A stretch of DNA of 64,000 nt from Chlorella sorokiniana. Lineage: Eukaryota > Chlorophyta > Trebouxiophyceae > Chlorellales > Chlorellaceae. The position numbers and the translations under genes were made by a program. Below, piece by piece: positions 1 to 10,357 of this stretch (its first letter is position 1; each line of letters starts with the position of its first letter). Below the pieces are notes generated by a model. It saw only the letters and a list, made by a program, of their open reading frames with translations, had not been told where the DNA came from and searched no databases. The stretch covers positions 1,178,001 to 1,242,000 of the forward strand of contig CP084620.1 of NCBI GenBank assembly GCA_025917655.1. Reading direction: 5' to 3'.

Positions 1-1129
1 CGCCACAGCGGGGGCAGCAACGCGGGGCCCTCCCGCCGCCACGGCTGCGGCTTCCTCTGCCGCACGGGGCGCCACGCCGCCGCTGGCGTGCACCGCCACT
101 GAGCTGACTGCGTCGTACTTGGAGGCCATGGCGTCCACACGGCGCCACGGCGGCAGCGGCAGGCCGCGCTCCTCAAAGCAGCGCGCCAGCTCGGCGCCCA
201 GCAGCAGCAGGGCACGCACCACCAGGCGCGGCAGTGGGGCCACCAGCACCGGCGGAATGGCTGACAGCAGCTCGGCATATGCCGGCGTGGGGCAGGCGAC
301 AGCAAAGGCCTGGGCAAAGCTGGGGTCGACAATCCACTCGACTCGCCGGCCTGCAGCAGCAGATGAAAGAGGGTCATAATGTCAGCATGTCTTCAGAAGG
401 CAGTCAAGGCGCAACTGCTGCCTCGGTCAAACTTTCGCGTGCTTCCAATCAAGGGCGCAGGACCGCACAAGCCGTCCCCTAGCTACCTGCCAGGGACGTG
501 CGGGTGGCGGTGAGATACCGATGCTTCAGGGAGTGCAGGGTGCCGCCCGCAGATGTGTTGAGCGTGACGGCGTAGCCAAGGCGTGCAAGCATCTGTGCAG
601 TCAGCTCTAGGCTGCCACTGCTGGCCTGTGCCGCCATTAGCGCGGCATTGTAGAGCTGCAGTGAAAGGTTAGGGGTGGGGGTGGGTGGGGGGGGGTGCGA
701 TGACCGAGTTACTGGGGCAGCGGGGCTGCCGACCAGCACCCGGTTTACAATGCCCGATGTGCAAATGTGCATGCAAGCATGGCGTGTGGAAATGCAGAGA
801 TCCAAGTGCACGCTCCCAGCTGGCCCTGACGCCGCCCAAGTCCCATTCACCGCTTGGTCCTTGGGCGACGGCTGGAGGAGTGCGGCAACAGCGGCGTGGG
901 TGGCGCTGGGCGGTGGGCGCTCGGCCCGCTCCTGAGCGGCTGGCTCAGTAGGGCACTCTTCATCCAGCGGGAACAGGGCCATTGGAGAGAACAAGCGCTG
1001 GGCCCCCTCCCTCCCACCCTGGGCGCAGGCCCCAGGGGCCGCCGCCAGGAGAACTTCTATGGGGGAACTCGAATCACTCGCATGCAACAGACGAGTGGCG
1101 GGGGTGTCAACCGGCACGAGGTGATTCAC
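1..1129 (-). CDS. DUF506 (PDDEXK-like) protein, copy 1, partial
   Basis: Plant/algal DUF506 family (Pfam PF04720, PDDEXK-like, function unknown). Exons read 1129-851, 655-487 and 350 to beyond the left edge, all with GT-AG borders. Exon 2 encodes the helix-strand block ending in LKHRYLTATR. Exon 3 encodes the family core: VEWIVDPSFAQAFAVACPTP, then a helix, then the signature GLPLPPWRR. These match the DUF506 pattern of a (D)PSF...A.PT segment followed by LPPWR. The C-terminus lies outside the window. The gene is a tandem paralogue of the next gene, with the same exon order and near-identical intron positions. A nuclease-like fold is predicted for the family, but no catalytic activity can be claimed from sequence. 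The start codon is the first Met of the open frame and is only moderately certain. Confidence 0.75.
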
Positions 1130-1690
1130 AGTGCAAGCAAGCGTGCGAGCGGCGGCAGACTCTCCTCAGAAACAGATGTTTATGTGAATGTCGAACTGTA
1201 GACAACGGTTGGATAAGGGTGAAAGGAGCAGACTGCTGATCACGTTTTTGAGGCCGTGTTCGGCATGGGCATCGTTGGGTGAGCTGTATGGGCCACATTT
1301 TGGTCGCCGTAGACGACATCAGTTGCAGCACGGCATTGCTGTTTCTTCATTGGCAGGACTGGCAGCCCTGGAGCAAGGAGCTCTGGCGGGCGACGTCAAC
1401 TGCCAAGGTTGGATGCATGCCGCTGTGCTCTTTGATGCTTTCTGCTCTGAAACGCCTTACGTGGCCCTGGGCAACCCAAGGATGGGGCTCATCCCCATGC
1501 TGTTGCTGGTATGTCACCGGCAGCTGCTTGCAGGGCTGATGGACTGGGTGATGGCGCGCGTGCATCCCCTACAGCCAGTGCACCCCAGCATCGGGTAGAC
1601 CTGCGCTGACGCAGGACGCCTACTGCTGCTGGGCCAGCTGCCAAACCAGTCCCAATGCAACTGTGCGTCACATTCTTCTTAGCCCATACG
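1130..1690. other. Intergenic region between tandem DUF506 genes
   Basis: No recognisable coding signal. It must hold the promoter of copy 1 and the 3' end of copy 2. Open frames here have no family features. Copy 2's C-terminal exon or exons may reach into the stretch just to the right, where I could not place them. Confidence 0.5.
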
Positions 1691-1695
1691 TTACA
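1691..1695 (-). terminator. Candidate TGTAA poly(A) signal for DUF506 copy 2
   Basis: The plus strand reads TTACA, so the minus strand reads TGTAA, the chlorophyte polyadenylation signal. It lies downstream of copy 2 on its own strand and is the nearest such pentamer. It would imply a 3' part of several hundred bases. Confidence 0.4.
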
Positions 1696-2416
1696 GGGGA
1701 GGGCAGTAGCGCCTGCAGCAGCAGGTGATGGAGGCCGAAGGGCGTGGAATATGCGACATAGTATTTCATGGCCAAAAGATGGGTATTGATCATGTGTTGG
1801 GAGCCAAATTAAATCGCTAGCATGTGGCGGTCACTGCCAAAAAAAAAAGAACATTGGGCGGTGTGTGGGACAAAGGCGGGGGCTAAGGAAGGGGGTAGCA
1901 TGCCAGTTTGGCTGCAAATTGGCGGCAATCTGTGCCGCTTGTGTGCTGTCCTCTTTGTTACCTCTCACATCACAGCTACCGGCCCAAAGCTGGCTGCGGG
2001 CCAGCCGACATGCCTGGCACGCGGCCGCGCATCACGCGGCTGTGGCCGCCTGGCCGCAGTGTTGCTGGAGGTGGCTGCCAAGGAGGCCTTGCCGCAGGCA
2101 GTTGCGTCGATGCCGCTGGGTCGCATGCTGCTGCCGCCGAGCAGGCTGGGCGCGAGTTTTCCGCCAGCCACAACAAACATACTCTTGGGGCTGCCCCTTC
2201 GCAGCGAAGCCGACCACGCGGAGGGAAGCGTCGGCAGTGGGCGCCTCCCTGGCCTGCATTCAAGGAGGGCAGGCGGGGGTCACAGGAGTGGACATCCCGG
2301 CACGCTCGCCTACCACGGAGCAGCGGCCGCACATCGTGCCCATGGCAGCAGCGCCAGCTGGCGTCATGCAGGCAGCCATTGCAACCGCCCACACTGCGCA
2401 GCTCGGCGGGCCTCAC

Positions 2417-3796
2417 CTCCAGCACGCTGCGGGGAGAGTCCACGGCCGCATGGGCCCCGCGGCCGCCCTCAGACGGCGATGCGCTGTCCGACCCCTCGCT
2501 GGACAGCGGCGAGTCGGGCGCTGGTCCCTCCTGCAGCAAGCCCAAGCGGGCCAGCCGCACCTGCACGCGCTCCAGCTGCTGCTGGTCGCGCTGCTGCTTG
2601 CGCGCCACCGCCGCCGCTGCCACACCGGGCGCCCCTGCGACGGCTGCGGCAGCGGCCGCCGGACGCGCACCGTCGTCGCTGCCATCAGCATGCACAGCGA
2701 CCGAGGCGACCGCGTCGTACTTGGATGTGATGGCATCCGCGTGGCGCCATGGAGGCAGCGGCAGCCCCTGCTTCTCGAAGCAGCGCGCCAGCTCCGCGCC
2801 CAGCACCAGCACAGCGCGCACCACACGTCGAAGCGGCGCCACCAGCACGGGCGGCACCGCGGCCAGGATGTGTGCGTAGCGCGGCGTGGGGCAGGTCACG
2901 GCAAAGGCCTGGGCGAAGCTGGGGTCGATGATCCACTCAGCCGGCTCGCCTGCAAATGGAAGAGTGCAAGCGAGTGAGGCGGTGGTGAGGAGGCACGACC
3001 ACAATGCAGCAGGTTTGGTCAAAGCCAACCAGAGTGCAGCTGATGCAGGGCTGGCATGCGGAGGCCTCACCACGCAGGGTTGTGTTGCGGGTGGCAGTGA
3101 TGAAGCTGTGCTTGAGGCTGCGCAGGCTGCCGCCCGCAGAGCTGCTGAGCCGCACAGAGAAGCCCAGGCGAGCCAGCATGCGTGCCGCCACCTCCAGGCT
3201 GCCGTCGCTTGCCTGCGTCGCCAACTGTGCTGCCGAATACACCTGCATAAAAGGAGGGCGGGAGGGGAGGGGGTGGGTGGGTGGGTTGGAAGTGGGGTGC
3301 TGGTACATGCCGCTGGATAGGTGGCGTGCTGACAATGCGCCAGATGGACAGCCACAGGTTGACAGCCACAGGGCAGCTTGCGGCACAAGGCACAGCTGGG
3401 CACCCAAACAGCTACAACAGGACAGGCAGCTGACGACTGGCAGGAAATGTGCACAGCAGGCGGCTGCAAACAGCAGCGGCGTGCTGGCACACTTGGGCAG
3501 CACGCCACGCGTGCGTGCGGCTCAGGAGAGCCCCTACTCACCGGCTGATCCTCCACACCAGGGTGCAGCAGGCGGGCAACCGTCTGGCGTGTCCTGGTGG
3601 CGCTCTCTGTCACAGGGTCCACAGACAGGGCCTCGTCCAGCTCGAAACCCTCCAGGTCAAACAGCAGGGGCTGCGCCGCCGCCGCGACGTCTTTGCCGTC
3701 ACCGTCGCGAGGGGCACCTGCCTCCCGCAAAACTGTGGCTCGTGGCGGCAGCAGGACTCCTTCCTCCATTGGAGGGACGATGATCACTCGACTCAT
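2417..3796 (-). CDS. DUF506 (PDDEXK-like) protein, copy 2
   Basis: Exon 1 3796-3542 starts at ATG (MSRVIIVPP) and carries an acidic stretch. Exon 2 3242-3071 encodes the same block as copy 1, ending LKHSFITATRN. Exon 3 2949-2417 encodes the core EWIIDPSFAQAFAVTCPTPR, then VLVAPLRRVVRAVLVLGAEL, then GLPLPPWRHADAITSKYDA. A strong donor (GAG|GTGAGG) ends exon 3 at 2417, so at least one more exon lies to the left, but I could not place it; an open frame continues to 1976. DUF506 family (PF04720); function unknown, often stress- or root-related in land plants. The paralogous exon plan with copy 1 shows a tandem duplication old enough for the N-terminal exon to have diverged strongly. Confidence 0.8.
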
Positions 3797-4311
3797 GACT
3801 TGAAGGCTGATTGTGGGTTGCAGAGTGCGGAAGTCGCCGAAGTCTCGAGGCGGTGGGAGTGCTCCAGCCTTGTACGATAGGCGGATGGTGGATCGCAAAA
3901 GATGAGAGCGATGAATGGATGAGGAAGGCACAATGTTTGTTGAAGAGGTACGCGTCAACCGATGTGCAGACGTGTGCTGGCATGCGCAGGCTTGTGCTCG
4001 CAAGTGAATGTGCCAGCCGTGCCAGCCGCCGCCGGTATGCTTCCCGATTCTAGCAAAGGTAGATGGCCGTTTCTGTGTGCAACTATTGTTCAATTATCGT
4101 AAAAAGTCAGCTGGTGCGGAGCAAGACCGCTTGTGATCTGATCCCGCAGCTCCGGAAGCCAACTATGGCTGTTTGGGAGTCAAAGTGCTGTAATAAATTC
4201 ATCCACTCACTGAAATTCGCTCGACCGAGGCTTGGGGCTGTCGGAGGGATTGCCCCGCGTGTGGGCGCGCCCGACAGGTCATCACCCTGAAATTTCAGGG
4301 TGATTTCATGA
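3797..4311. promoter_or_regulatory. Divergent intergenic region
   Basis: Lies between the minus-strand DUF506 copy 2 and the plus-strand WW gene. Lower GC than its surroundings. It presumably carries promoters for both and the unplaced 5' exon of the WW gene. No motif can be named. Confidence 0.35.
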
Positions 4312-4974
4312 AATGGCACCCTGTGCCAAAGCAAACAAACAGTCACACTGAGGGGGACCTCGAAACGATCAACGCCTTGGAAGCTCCCGGTGAACTCTTC
4401 AATTACACGTTCGACATGCTCCGCGGCAGGCAGGCTGCACACGCACTCGCTGTTGCCGAACACTGGTTGCAATGCGGCTTGGCGACAGGCAGAGCGGGAG
4501 GCCCCCCAAACGCCCCAGGCCGGCCCCAGCGCACCGCCCCCGCCTGCTGCGGCTCCCGACGGCGCTGGTGGACAGCCGCAGGGTGCACTGCCCCCAGTGC
4601 AAACGCGAGGTGCAGAGGAGTGGACACCTGTCCAGCATGATCAGACAGGTGCTTCAGTGTTCCGCAATCTAGCTATAGTCGCTGTTTTACGGTGCCGACA
4701 CACATGAAGCAAATACCGCTGAACACCTCTTGTCAAAGTGCGTGCTGCTCCTCACCAGGTGAGCCCTCTCTGCAGGCCTTGTGTATTATTGGAATCAGCG
4801 CACCGGGAGACCACCGCATTGGGGGAGCCTCGTCCAGGACCCGAGGGGCGCCTCGCAAGTGTCCGTCCGACAACGGGGCAGGCGGCACGCGCAGCAGCAG
4901 GCGGCCTGGGGCAGCTGGTGGCAATGGGCGCAGGCGTCGGCGTGGTATTTGCAATATTGTCACGCGTATTCTGA
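4312..4974 (+). CDS. WW-domain protein with C-terminal membrane anchor
   Basis: Exon A (frame open from 4312) carries a Pro-rich stretch and ends in EEWTPVQHDQT at a donor in ACAG|GTGCTT. The next exon starts after CTCTCTGCAG at 4759 and gives GLVYYWNQRTGRPPHW. Joined in phase they form a full WW domain: first Trp, the YYW core, N..TG, second Trp, then G-E-P. The domain runs through a run of five G (4821-4825) where one base seems missing; after it the frame reads EPRPGPEGRLASV and ends with GQLVAMGAGVGVVFAILS, about 19 hydrophobic residues, three residues before the stop. That is the layout of a tail-anchored protein with the WW domain facing the cytosol. WW domains bind Pro-rich ligands; the partner is unknown. 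No ATG lies in frame in exon A, so the true start is upstream or in another exon. Confidence 0.6.
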
Positions 4975-5165
4975 AGGGAACAGTTTGAGGGCTTAGCAAG
5001 TGCATTCGGTTCAAGTAGATGCAGGTTGAGATGCTGAGAAACAGCCAGGAACTGAGTCATCAAGGACTTGTTGAACAGTGTGAGGTACAAGTGCAGGGAT
5101 CAAGTTCTCAGACAGCCAGCAGAGCTGTTGTGTTGCAGGCGTAGAAGTGTGGGTCAGTCAATGAG

Positions 5166-6125
5166 TCAGTGATGGTACGGTTCGCCCTTCAGGATTGTAT
5201 GCGCTCGGTACAGCTGCTCAAGCAGCACCACATGCGCCACCTGATGGTTGAGCACCATTTTGGACAGCCGTATGGTATCATTGCCGCGCTGTCGCACCGC
5301 TTGTGCGTGGCCAAAGGGGCCGCCAAGCACAAAGACAAGGGAGGGCCAGCTCTGGTCCGAGGCCTGCAGCCGACTGAGGAAGAGCATGGGGCACAATGCC
5401 AACAGCAAGCACGGCAGAGCATTGCAAGAAGCCGCTGCGGGCCCACCTGTGCCAGCAGCCGCGCCACGTCTTCGCTGGAGATGTCCCTGCAGGCAAGGCA
5501 GCAGAGGGTGCTGACCCCAGCACGACAGCACAGCCCCACTGGCACCGCGGCTGACGGGTGCCTTTGGGCGCACTCCGTGGGCGCAGAGCACTCTGCTCCA
5601 GCAGTGACCCACCGTCCCCGTTCGTCCAGCAGCACCACACGATCAGACGGCTGCAGCGCCTTCAGCACCCGCTCGCCTTCATGCTGCACTGCCACCGCCG
5701 TCTCCTTGACATTTTTGGGGTTTGGCCTCACCTGTGGAAGGAAGGAAGCTGTGTGCTTGCGTGCATGGACAGCAGGGAGCAGGCATCCACTCAACGCTAA
5801 CCTGAACCTCCTTCAAGCTTGTGTATCTGCAAGACGAGAAGGTGAGAGATCGATTGCTGTTGTTCGGGCGCGCGCAGCGCGGCCGACAACTCCACCCTGC
5901 TGCCAGCACACGGCACCTTGTTGCGTGACTGCCGATGTCTCACCGCTTCAGCTTGTCGGCCCATTCTGCCGCCATCAGTTCAGCTCCCTTACTGCTGCCC
6001 TTCCCAACAGTGACAATGGTAATGGGGATGGCGCGGACAGACCGGGCTAGTGACTGCTCCGCAGCACGTGAAGACGAGGCGGTGGCAAAGCATCGGCCGC
6101 CACACCCCAGTCTGCATGCAGCCAT
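5166..6125 (-). CDS. rlmH: Organellar RlmH-type 23S rRNA pseudouridine methyltransferase
   Basis: SPOUT-class methyltransferase; bacterial RlmH makes m3-pseudouridine at position 1915 of 23S rRNA. Exons: 6125-5944, 5826-5802 (a 25-base exon), 5731 to about 5610, one of about 42 bases near 5490-5450 ([13 protein letters not shown]), and about 5370-5166. Phases fit throughout. Visible family features: N-terminal [27 protein letters not shown], the cofactor-knot segment [11 protein letters not shown], and the C-terminal signature [20 protein letters not shown] followed by GEPYHH at the stop. The start at the Met reading [18 protein letters not shown] gives a Ser/Ala/Arg-rich presequence absent from bacterial RlmH, as expected for import into plastid or mitochondrion. 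A longer start at 6269 is possible but crowds the divergent RING gene. Confidence 0.9.
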
Positions 6126-6518
6126 TGCTTTGTTGATGCCGAGAGTCGTGTTTCCCGCTGCGCTTATGCACGTGGAATGCCCAAAACAAGCAAACCGGTT
6201 CCCTTGCCTTGGCCCATTGAACATGTGCCGCCAAAAAGCCGTAACACGGGTGACTGCATCGCTTGACAATCACGACGCTCGACAATCGCCCGACAATTGG
6301 GAGTCAGAGTTCGGCATTTAGCCGCACGGCAGGTCTCAGCACGGCGGCCGTGCTCTTCGTGGTTTTGGTGGTGGAAGCCTTTATTGTTCACAGCTTGGTT
6401 CAACGACGGCGGTGCGCGGCCGCTATGCTCGAGACGGTCTTCGCGGCAACGATTTTGCTCAACGTGCTGGCTGCGGGATGCTGTGAGCTTACCAACCGGC
6501 TGCTTAAGCTTCATAATA

Positions 6519-7506
6519 ATGTCCTCAGCAGCTGGGACCCGTCGTGGAGCGGTGTTTGCGGGCACTTGCTCGTGCTGGACGGCACACGCTTCCACGCTTG
6601 CCACTGTCGCCGTGAAGCGCCTTTATCAAATCAGCGATACAGGGTCTGCCGAGGCATACACGCCCAACCTGGACTCCTGGGGATGACGCCTGGCGCCCTC
6701 GCCGGTGCCGTCTGCTGCAGTTTTGCGGTGTGGATTGCTGACCTAACTTTGCCACATGCCCGTATGTTGCAGGCGTGGAGATTGTGCGCAAGCTGGGCAA
6801 GCAGCTATCGCCGTTGCGCACGATATACAGCACGTTCCGGCGGAGGTGCCCCTACACGGCCGAGACGCTTGGTGAGCCTGCGTTTCCTGCAGCTTTGTAG
6901 CGTGCAAACTGGTACCCCCAAGCATCAGCTCCTGCACCATTTGTGCGTTTTGCCTCCATCAAAAGTGCGTGCTGCCACCCCCGGTGGTGCAGAGCGGTTT
7001 GTGGAGATATGGGACCTGTTTGTGCACTGTTCAGACGCGTCGCTCGGCTTTGAGGACCGCTTTGCCATCTTCTGCGACCAGCTGGGCGACTTCCTGGAGG
7101 GCCTGGTGCAGCGAGCCGTGGACGTTCTGGAGCTCTTTTTCCAGCTGGACGCCGCGGATCAGCAGGTGGGGTGCCACGGCTGCTGGGCAGCAAGGCCTGA
7201 AGCGTGCTTGCAGCCCTACTCGGCCGCTTCCACGCCGCCGCTGCTGCCCACGCCTCTGCTGCCCTTGCACGCTTGCAGGCGGCGCTGTGTCGCATCCCGC
7301 GGCGCCGACTGTCCACTGCGGAGGCGGCCAAGGGAGCGGGTCCCCTCAAAATGGGGGCCTGCGCCATCTGCCTCTGCGAGTGGACGCGGGGCGACGACGT
7401 GCGGGAGTTGAAGGGCTGCAGCCACGTGTTCCACACGCGGTGCGCCGACACCTGGCTCTGGCGACACCAAAAGTGCCCCATGTGTCGTTCGCCTTTGGCC
7501 GCTTGA
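6519..7506 (+). CDS. RING-H2 zinc-finger protein (probable E3 ubiquitin ligase)
   Basis: Exons 6519-6704, 6773-6871, 6993-7165 and 7279-7506 join in phase if one G is restored in the GGGG run at 6679-6682. The protein starts MSSAAGTRRGAV and has a helical middle (VEIVRKLGKQLSPLR; DQLGDFLEGLVQRAVDVLEL). It ends in a RING-H2 domain: CAICLCEW, then GCSHVFHTRC, then CPMC, giving the C-x2-C...C-x-H-x2-H-x2-C...C-x2-C ligand order. The domain is followed by only five residues. RING-H2 proteins usually recruit E2 enzymes; substrate and location are unknown. No transmembrane or PA domain is visible in the chosen model. An alternative upstream start at 6263 would add a hydrophobic segment but overlaps the rlmH 5' end. 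Confidence 0.75.
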
Positions 7507-8062
7507 CTGGGCCGAAGGCTGTCCAGCAGCGCGTGAGCAAGCAAACGAACGATGCCGGCCGCGCACCTCTGCGGCCCTGTGAAGAGCCATGTGCATTTAC
7601 CGCCCTCGTCCTGGCCCACCTCGCTCATGTTGGGTGTCCCAGGCATTCCACGACCTCAACAAAATATGCTGACGCTACCAATTGTCGCTCGCACTGCTCT
7701 GCTCTCCTTCCTGCTGCCCCCCTCGGCGTCTGCAACCCCGCCAGTTTTCGCCAGCGCCCTGCTGCCCTGTACAATGCCCAAGGTGATCCCGCCGCCCAGA
7801 CAATCGCCCCTGTGGATGCACCAGTCACACCAAGCTGTAAACAGTTGTCGATTGCACCTCTACCCGACCAGCATGCAGCATGCCACGACGCCATTGCGAA
7901 CGCAAAGGCCACACTCGTCAGGCACAGCAGGGCCTGAGAAGGCCTGTCAACGTTCAAGCAGCTCACCTGATCCATGGTTATCGCCGCTTTCTGGCTCTCA
8001 CGTTCGTTCACAGAACTATCGATCCGTTGAAACCCGCCTCGCGCCGAAGTGTGCCATCATCA
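7507..8062. other. RING-gene 3' UTR and reductase promoter
   Basis: No coding support. Contains the TGTAA at 7836-7840, which would end the RING transcript about 330 bases after its stop and leave about 220 bases for the promoter and 5' UTR of the reductase gene. Confidence 0.5.
7836..7840 (+). terminator. TGTAA poly(A) signal of the RING gene
   Basis: Exact TGTAA on the sense strand 330 bases after the stop codon, before the next plus-strand gene. Confidence 0.55.
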
Positions 8063-10127
8063 ATGCCGCTCCTTCCGCCAAACGCGCTGCAGGCGCTGCA
8101 CTCAGCGCTGGCCACGCTGCAGAGTCACCCCGTGGGCTTGGCCATCAACGGCCTGGCCTTGGCCCTGCTTGGCTTGATCGCCCTGCGCGCAGCGGCAGGC
8201 GTCGCCAGCTTTGTGTGGTCCTATTTCCTGCGCCCTGGCCGCAATCTGAAGTTCTATGGCGCCTGGGCGGTGGTCACGGGAGCCACAGACGGAATTGGCA
8301 AGGCTTACTGTGCAGAGCTGGCCAAGAAGGGTGCGCAGGCAGGGCCAGAACCGCGGTCGACGTGCAGCAGCGGCAGAGGCGGCTGTCGCCTGCTTCCTGC
8401 ATTCACACGTGCCTGCACATGTGCCGCGCTGGCCGCAGGCTTGAACCTGGTTCTGATTTCCCGCACTGAGTCCAAGCTAAAGGAGGTGGCTGCTGAGCTG
8501 GAGGGCGGGTACGGCGTGCAGGCGCGGTTCGTGGCGGCCGACCTCAGCCAGCCCACCCCCGACACCCTTGCCCGCATCGCCGCCGCCCTGCAGGGCCTGG
8601 AGGTGCGCGCCGCTGCTGGGTTGCCAAGGCCTGCGCAGCGCGGACCGCTAGCCCTGGTTCATGCTGCGGCTTTGACGTGCTCCGCCTCCTCTGCTGCTCA
8701 GCGCAAGTCGGCCAGCCCATTCTCAGCTTGAGCCCCCACCCCCACCCCCATGCCCGGTTGCCCCCCTGCACCCTGCGCGCAGGTTGGCCTGCTGGTGAAC
8801 AACGCAGGCCTGTCGTACGACCACCCCGAGTACCTGGACGAGGTGGAGGAGGGCGCTGTGCGTGACATGGTGGCCATCAACGCGCTGGCGCCAACGCTGG
8901 TGCGCCGCGACGACGCGGGCCGCGCCGCCTTGCCAGGAACCAGGAGGGTCTTGTGGCCAGCTTGCCAGGAGCCAGGAGGGTCTTGTGGCCAGCATGCCGC
9001 TCTCGCCACCCCTCCCGCCCGCCTCACAGCTGCCCGCCTGCCCGCCTGCCTTCCACATCTCACGCCGCGTCACATCTAACCCCAACCCCACCCCACGGCC
9101 CCCACACACCAGCACACCGCCTCGCATCCAACCCCACAACCCCACGGTCGCACCCCCTCCCCCACAGCTGGCGCGCCTGGTGCTGCGGGGCATGCGGGAG
9201 CGCGGGCGCGGCTGCGTCGTCAACGTGGGCAGCGGCGTGTCCACCGTCATCCCCTCCTCCCCCTGCTCTCCGTCTACGCCAGCACCAAGGCCTACGTGGA
9301 CTGCCTGTCCCGCTCGCTGGACGGGGAGTACCGCGGCGACGGGGTGCGCGTGCAGAACCAGGCCCCCAACTTTGTGGCCACAAAGATGTCCAAGATCAGG
9401 TGGGGCGCGGCGGGGGGGCGGGGGCCGGCTGCGCCTCTGGGGGCGTGGAGGGAAGCGAGCGGTGGAAGAATAGAGGCGGAAGATTAGAGAGAGCTGCAGC
9501 GCTCTGTGCTCGGCTGGGCAGGCGCTATGGAGGTTCCGGGCTAGCTGGCCCTGCTAGCGCCACGTCAGCACTGCTTGCTGCGGCAGGCAGCGGCGCCGGC
9601 CCCAGCCCTGCAGGCAGGCGCGTTCCATGCCTACCTGCCTCCCGTGCCTGCCCTGGGTGCAGGCGTGCGCGGCTGGACGCCCCCACCCCGGCTGCCTGGG
9701 CGCGGGCTGCTGTGCGCCAGATCGGGCGGGAGGTCAGCTTCACGCCCTATTGGTTCCACGGCCTGCAGGTACGCACGCACCTGGCCCCTGCTCTGCTTGC
9801 GGGCTGCCTTAGGTACTGCTTTGAGTTGGTATGCTGTGAAGCGGGTGCCTGCGGTACCACATGGGTCCCTGCACGGCAGCCGCCATGGCAGCTGGCACGA
9901 CCCTGCCCTGCCCACCCCGCCCGCCGCAGCAAGCCGTCATCCGGCTGGCCCCCGCCTGGCTGGTGGATGCTCAGGTGATGCGGCTGCACCAGGGCTTCCG
10001 CGCCCGCTACTACCGACGCCTCGCGCGCCGGCAGGCAGAGGCGGCGGCGGTCGCCGCCGCGGGCGCCGACGAGGGCACCGAGGCCCCGGCCACCGAGGGC
10101 AAGCGGGAGCTGCGCCGACGCAAGTGA
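8063..10127 (+). CDS. KCR: Very-long-chain 3-oxoacyl-CoA reductase (KCR)
   Basis: Short-chain dehydrogenase of the ER fatty-acid elongase that reduces 3-oxoacyl-CoA with NADPH. Exons: 8063-8330, 8439-8602, 8783-8899, 9168-9399, 9663-9768, 9930-10127; phases all agree. Features in order: an N-terminal membrane segment (GLALALLGLIALRAAAGVAS), the nucleotide-binding VVTGATDGIGKAYC, LVNNAGLSY, the catalytic-Ser strand VVNVGSGVSTVIP, and the catalytic YASTK. ATKMSK and the family's TPYWFHGLQ follow. The length is about 361 residues, longer than the usual 310-320 because of an Ala/Glu-rich C-terminal tail ending RRRK. One C is missing in the five-C run at 9259-9263, which shifts frame between the Ser strand and YASTK. 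The flanks are fully conserved, so I treat this as a sequence error. Confidence 0.93.
8930..8993 (+). repeat. 32-bp direct tandem duplication in a KCR intron
   Basis: Two adjacent 32-base copies (8930-8961 and 8962-8993) differ at a single position. They lie inside intron 3, just after the exon ending at 8899, and do not touch coding sequence. Confidence 0.9.
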
Positions 10128-10357
10128 GCTGCAGAGGGGCGGCTGCCCTGGAGGCGGCGGCCCAGGAGGCTTGGAGCGAAGCCGGCAGGCGTCGATTGTG
10201 ATCAGCAGTCCTGCTGGCGTCACACCCCTCCTGTCCTCCCTCGACGCACTGGCTGATGCCTCCAATCGCACTTGAGATATTTGGTAGCATCCTGCTGATA
10301 CTGTGACTGATGCAGTAACTGATGCCTGTTGCATTTTACGCCCTGTGAGGATCAGCA

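Noticed and set aside
1188-1598. 136-codon plus-strand open frame between the DUF506 genes
   Set aside because: No family features, no splice context, and non-ATG-independent support is lacking; likely chance in GC-rich DNA.
4107-4472. Minus-strand 121-codon frame near the WW gene
   Set aside because: Overlaps the WW-protein exon antisense and shows no recognisable motif.
4560-4640. Possible CxxC zinc finger (CPQCKREV) in another frame of the WW gene
   Set aside because: The same bases encode the first strand of the WW domain in a frame that splices correctly to the next exon.
9240-9290. KCR read as a pseudogene because of a frame shift before the active site
   Set aside because: All catalytic elements and splice phases are intact on both sides and the same slip occurs at C/G runs in many other genes here.
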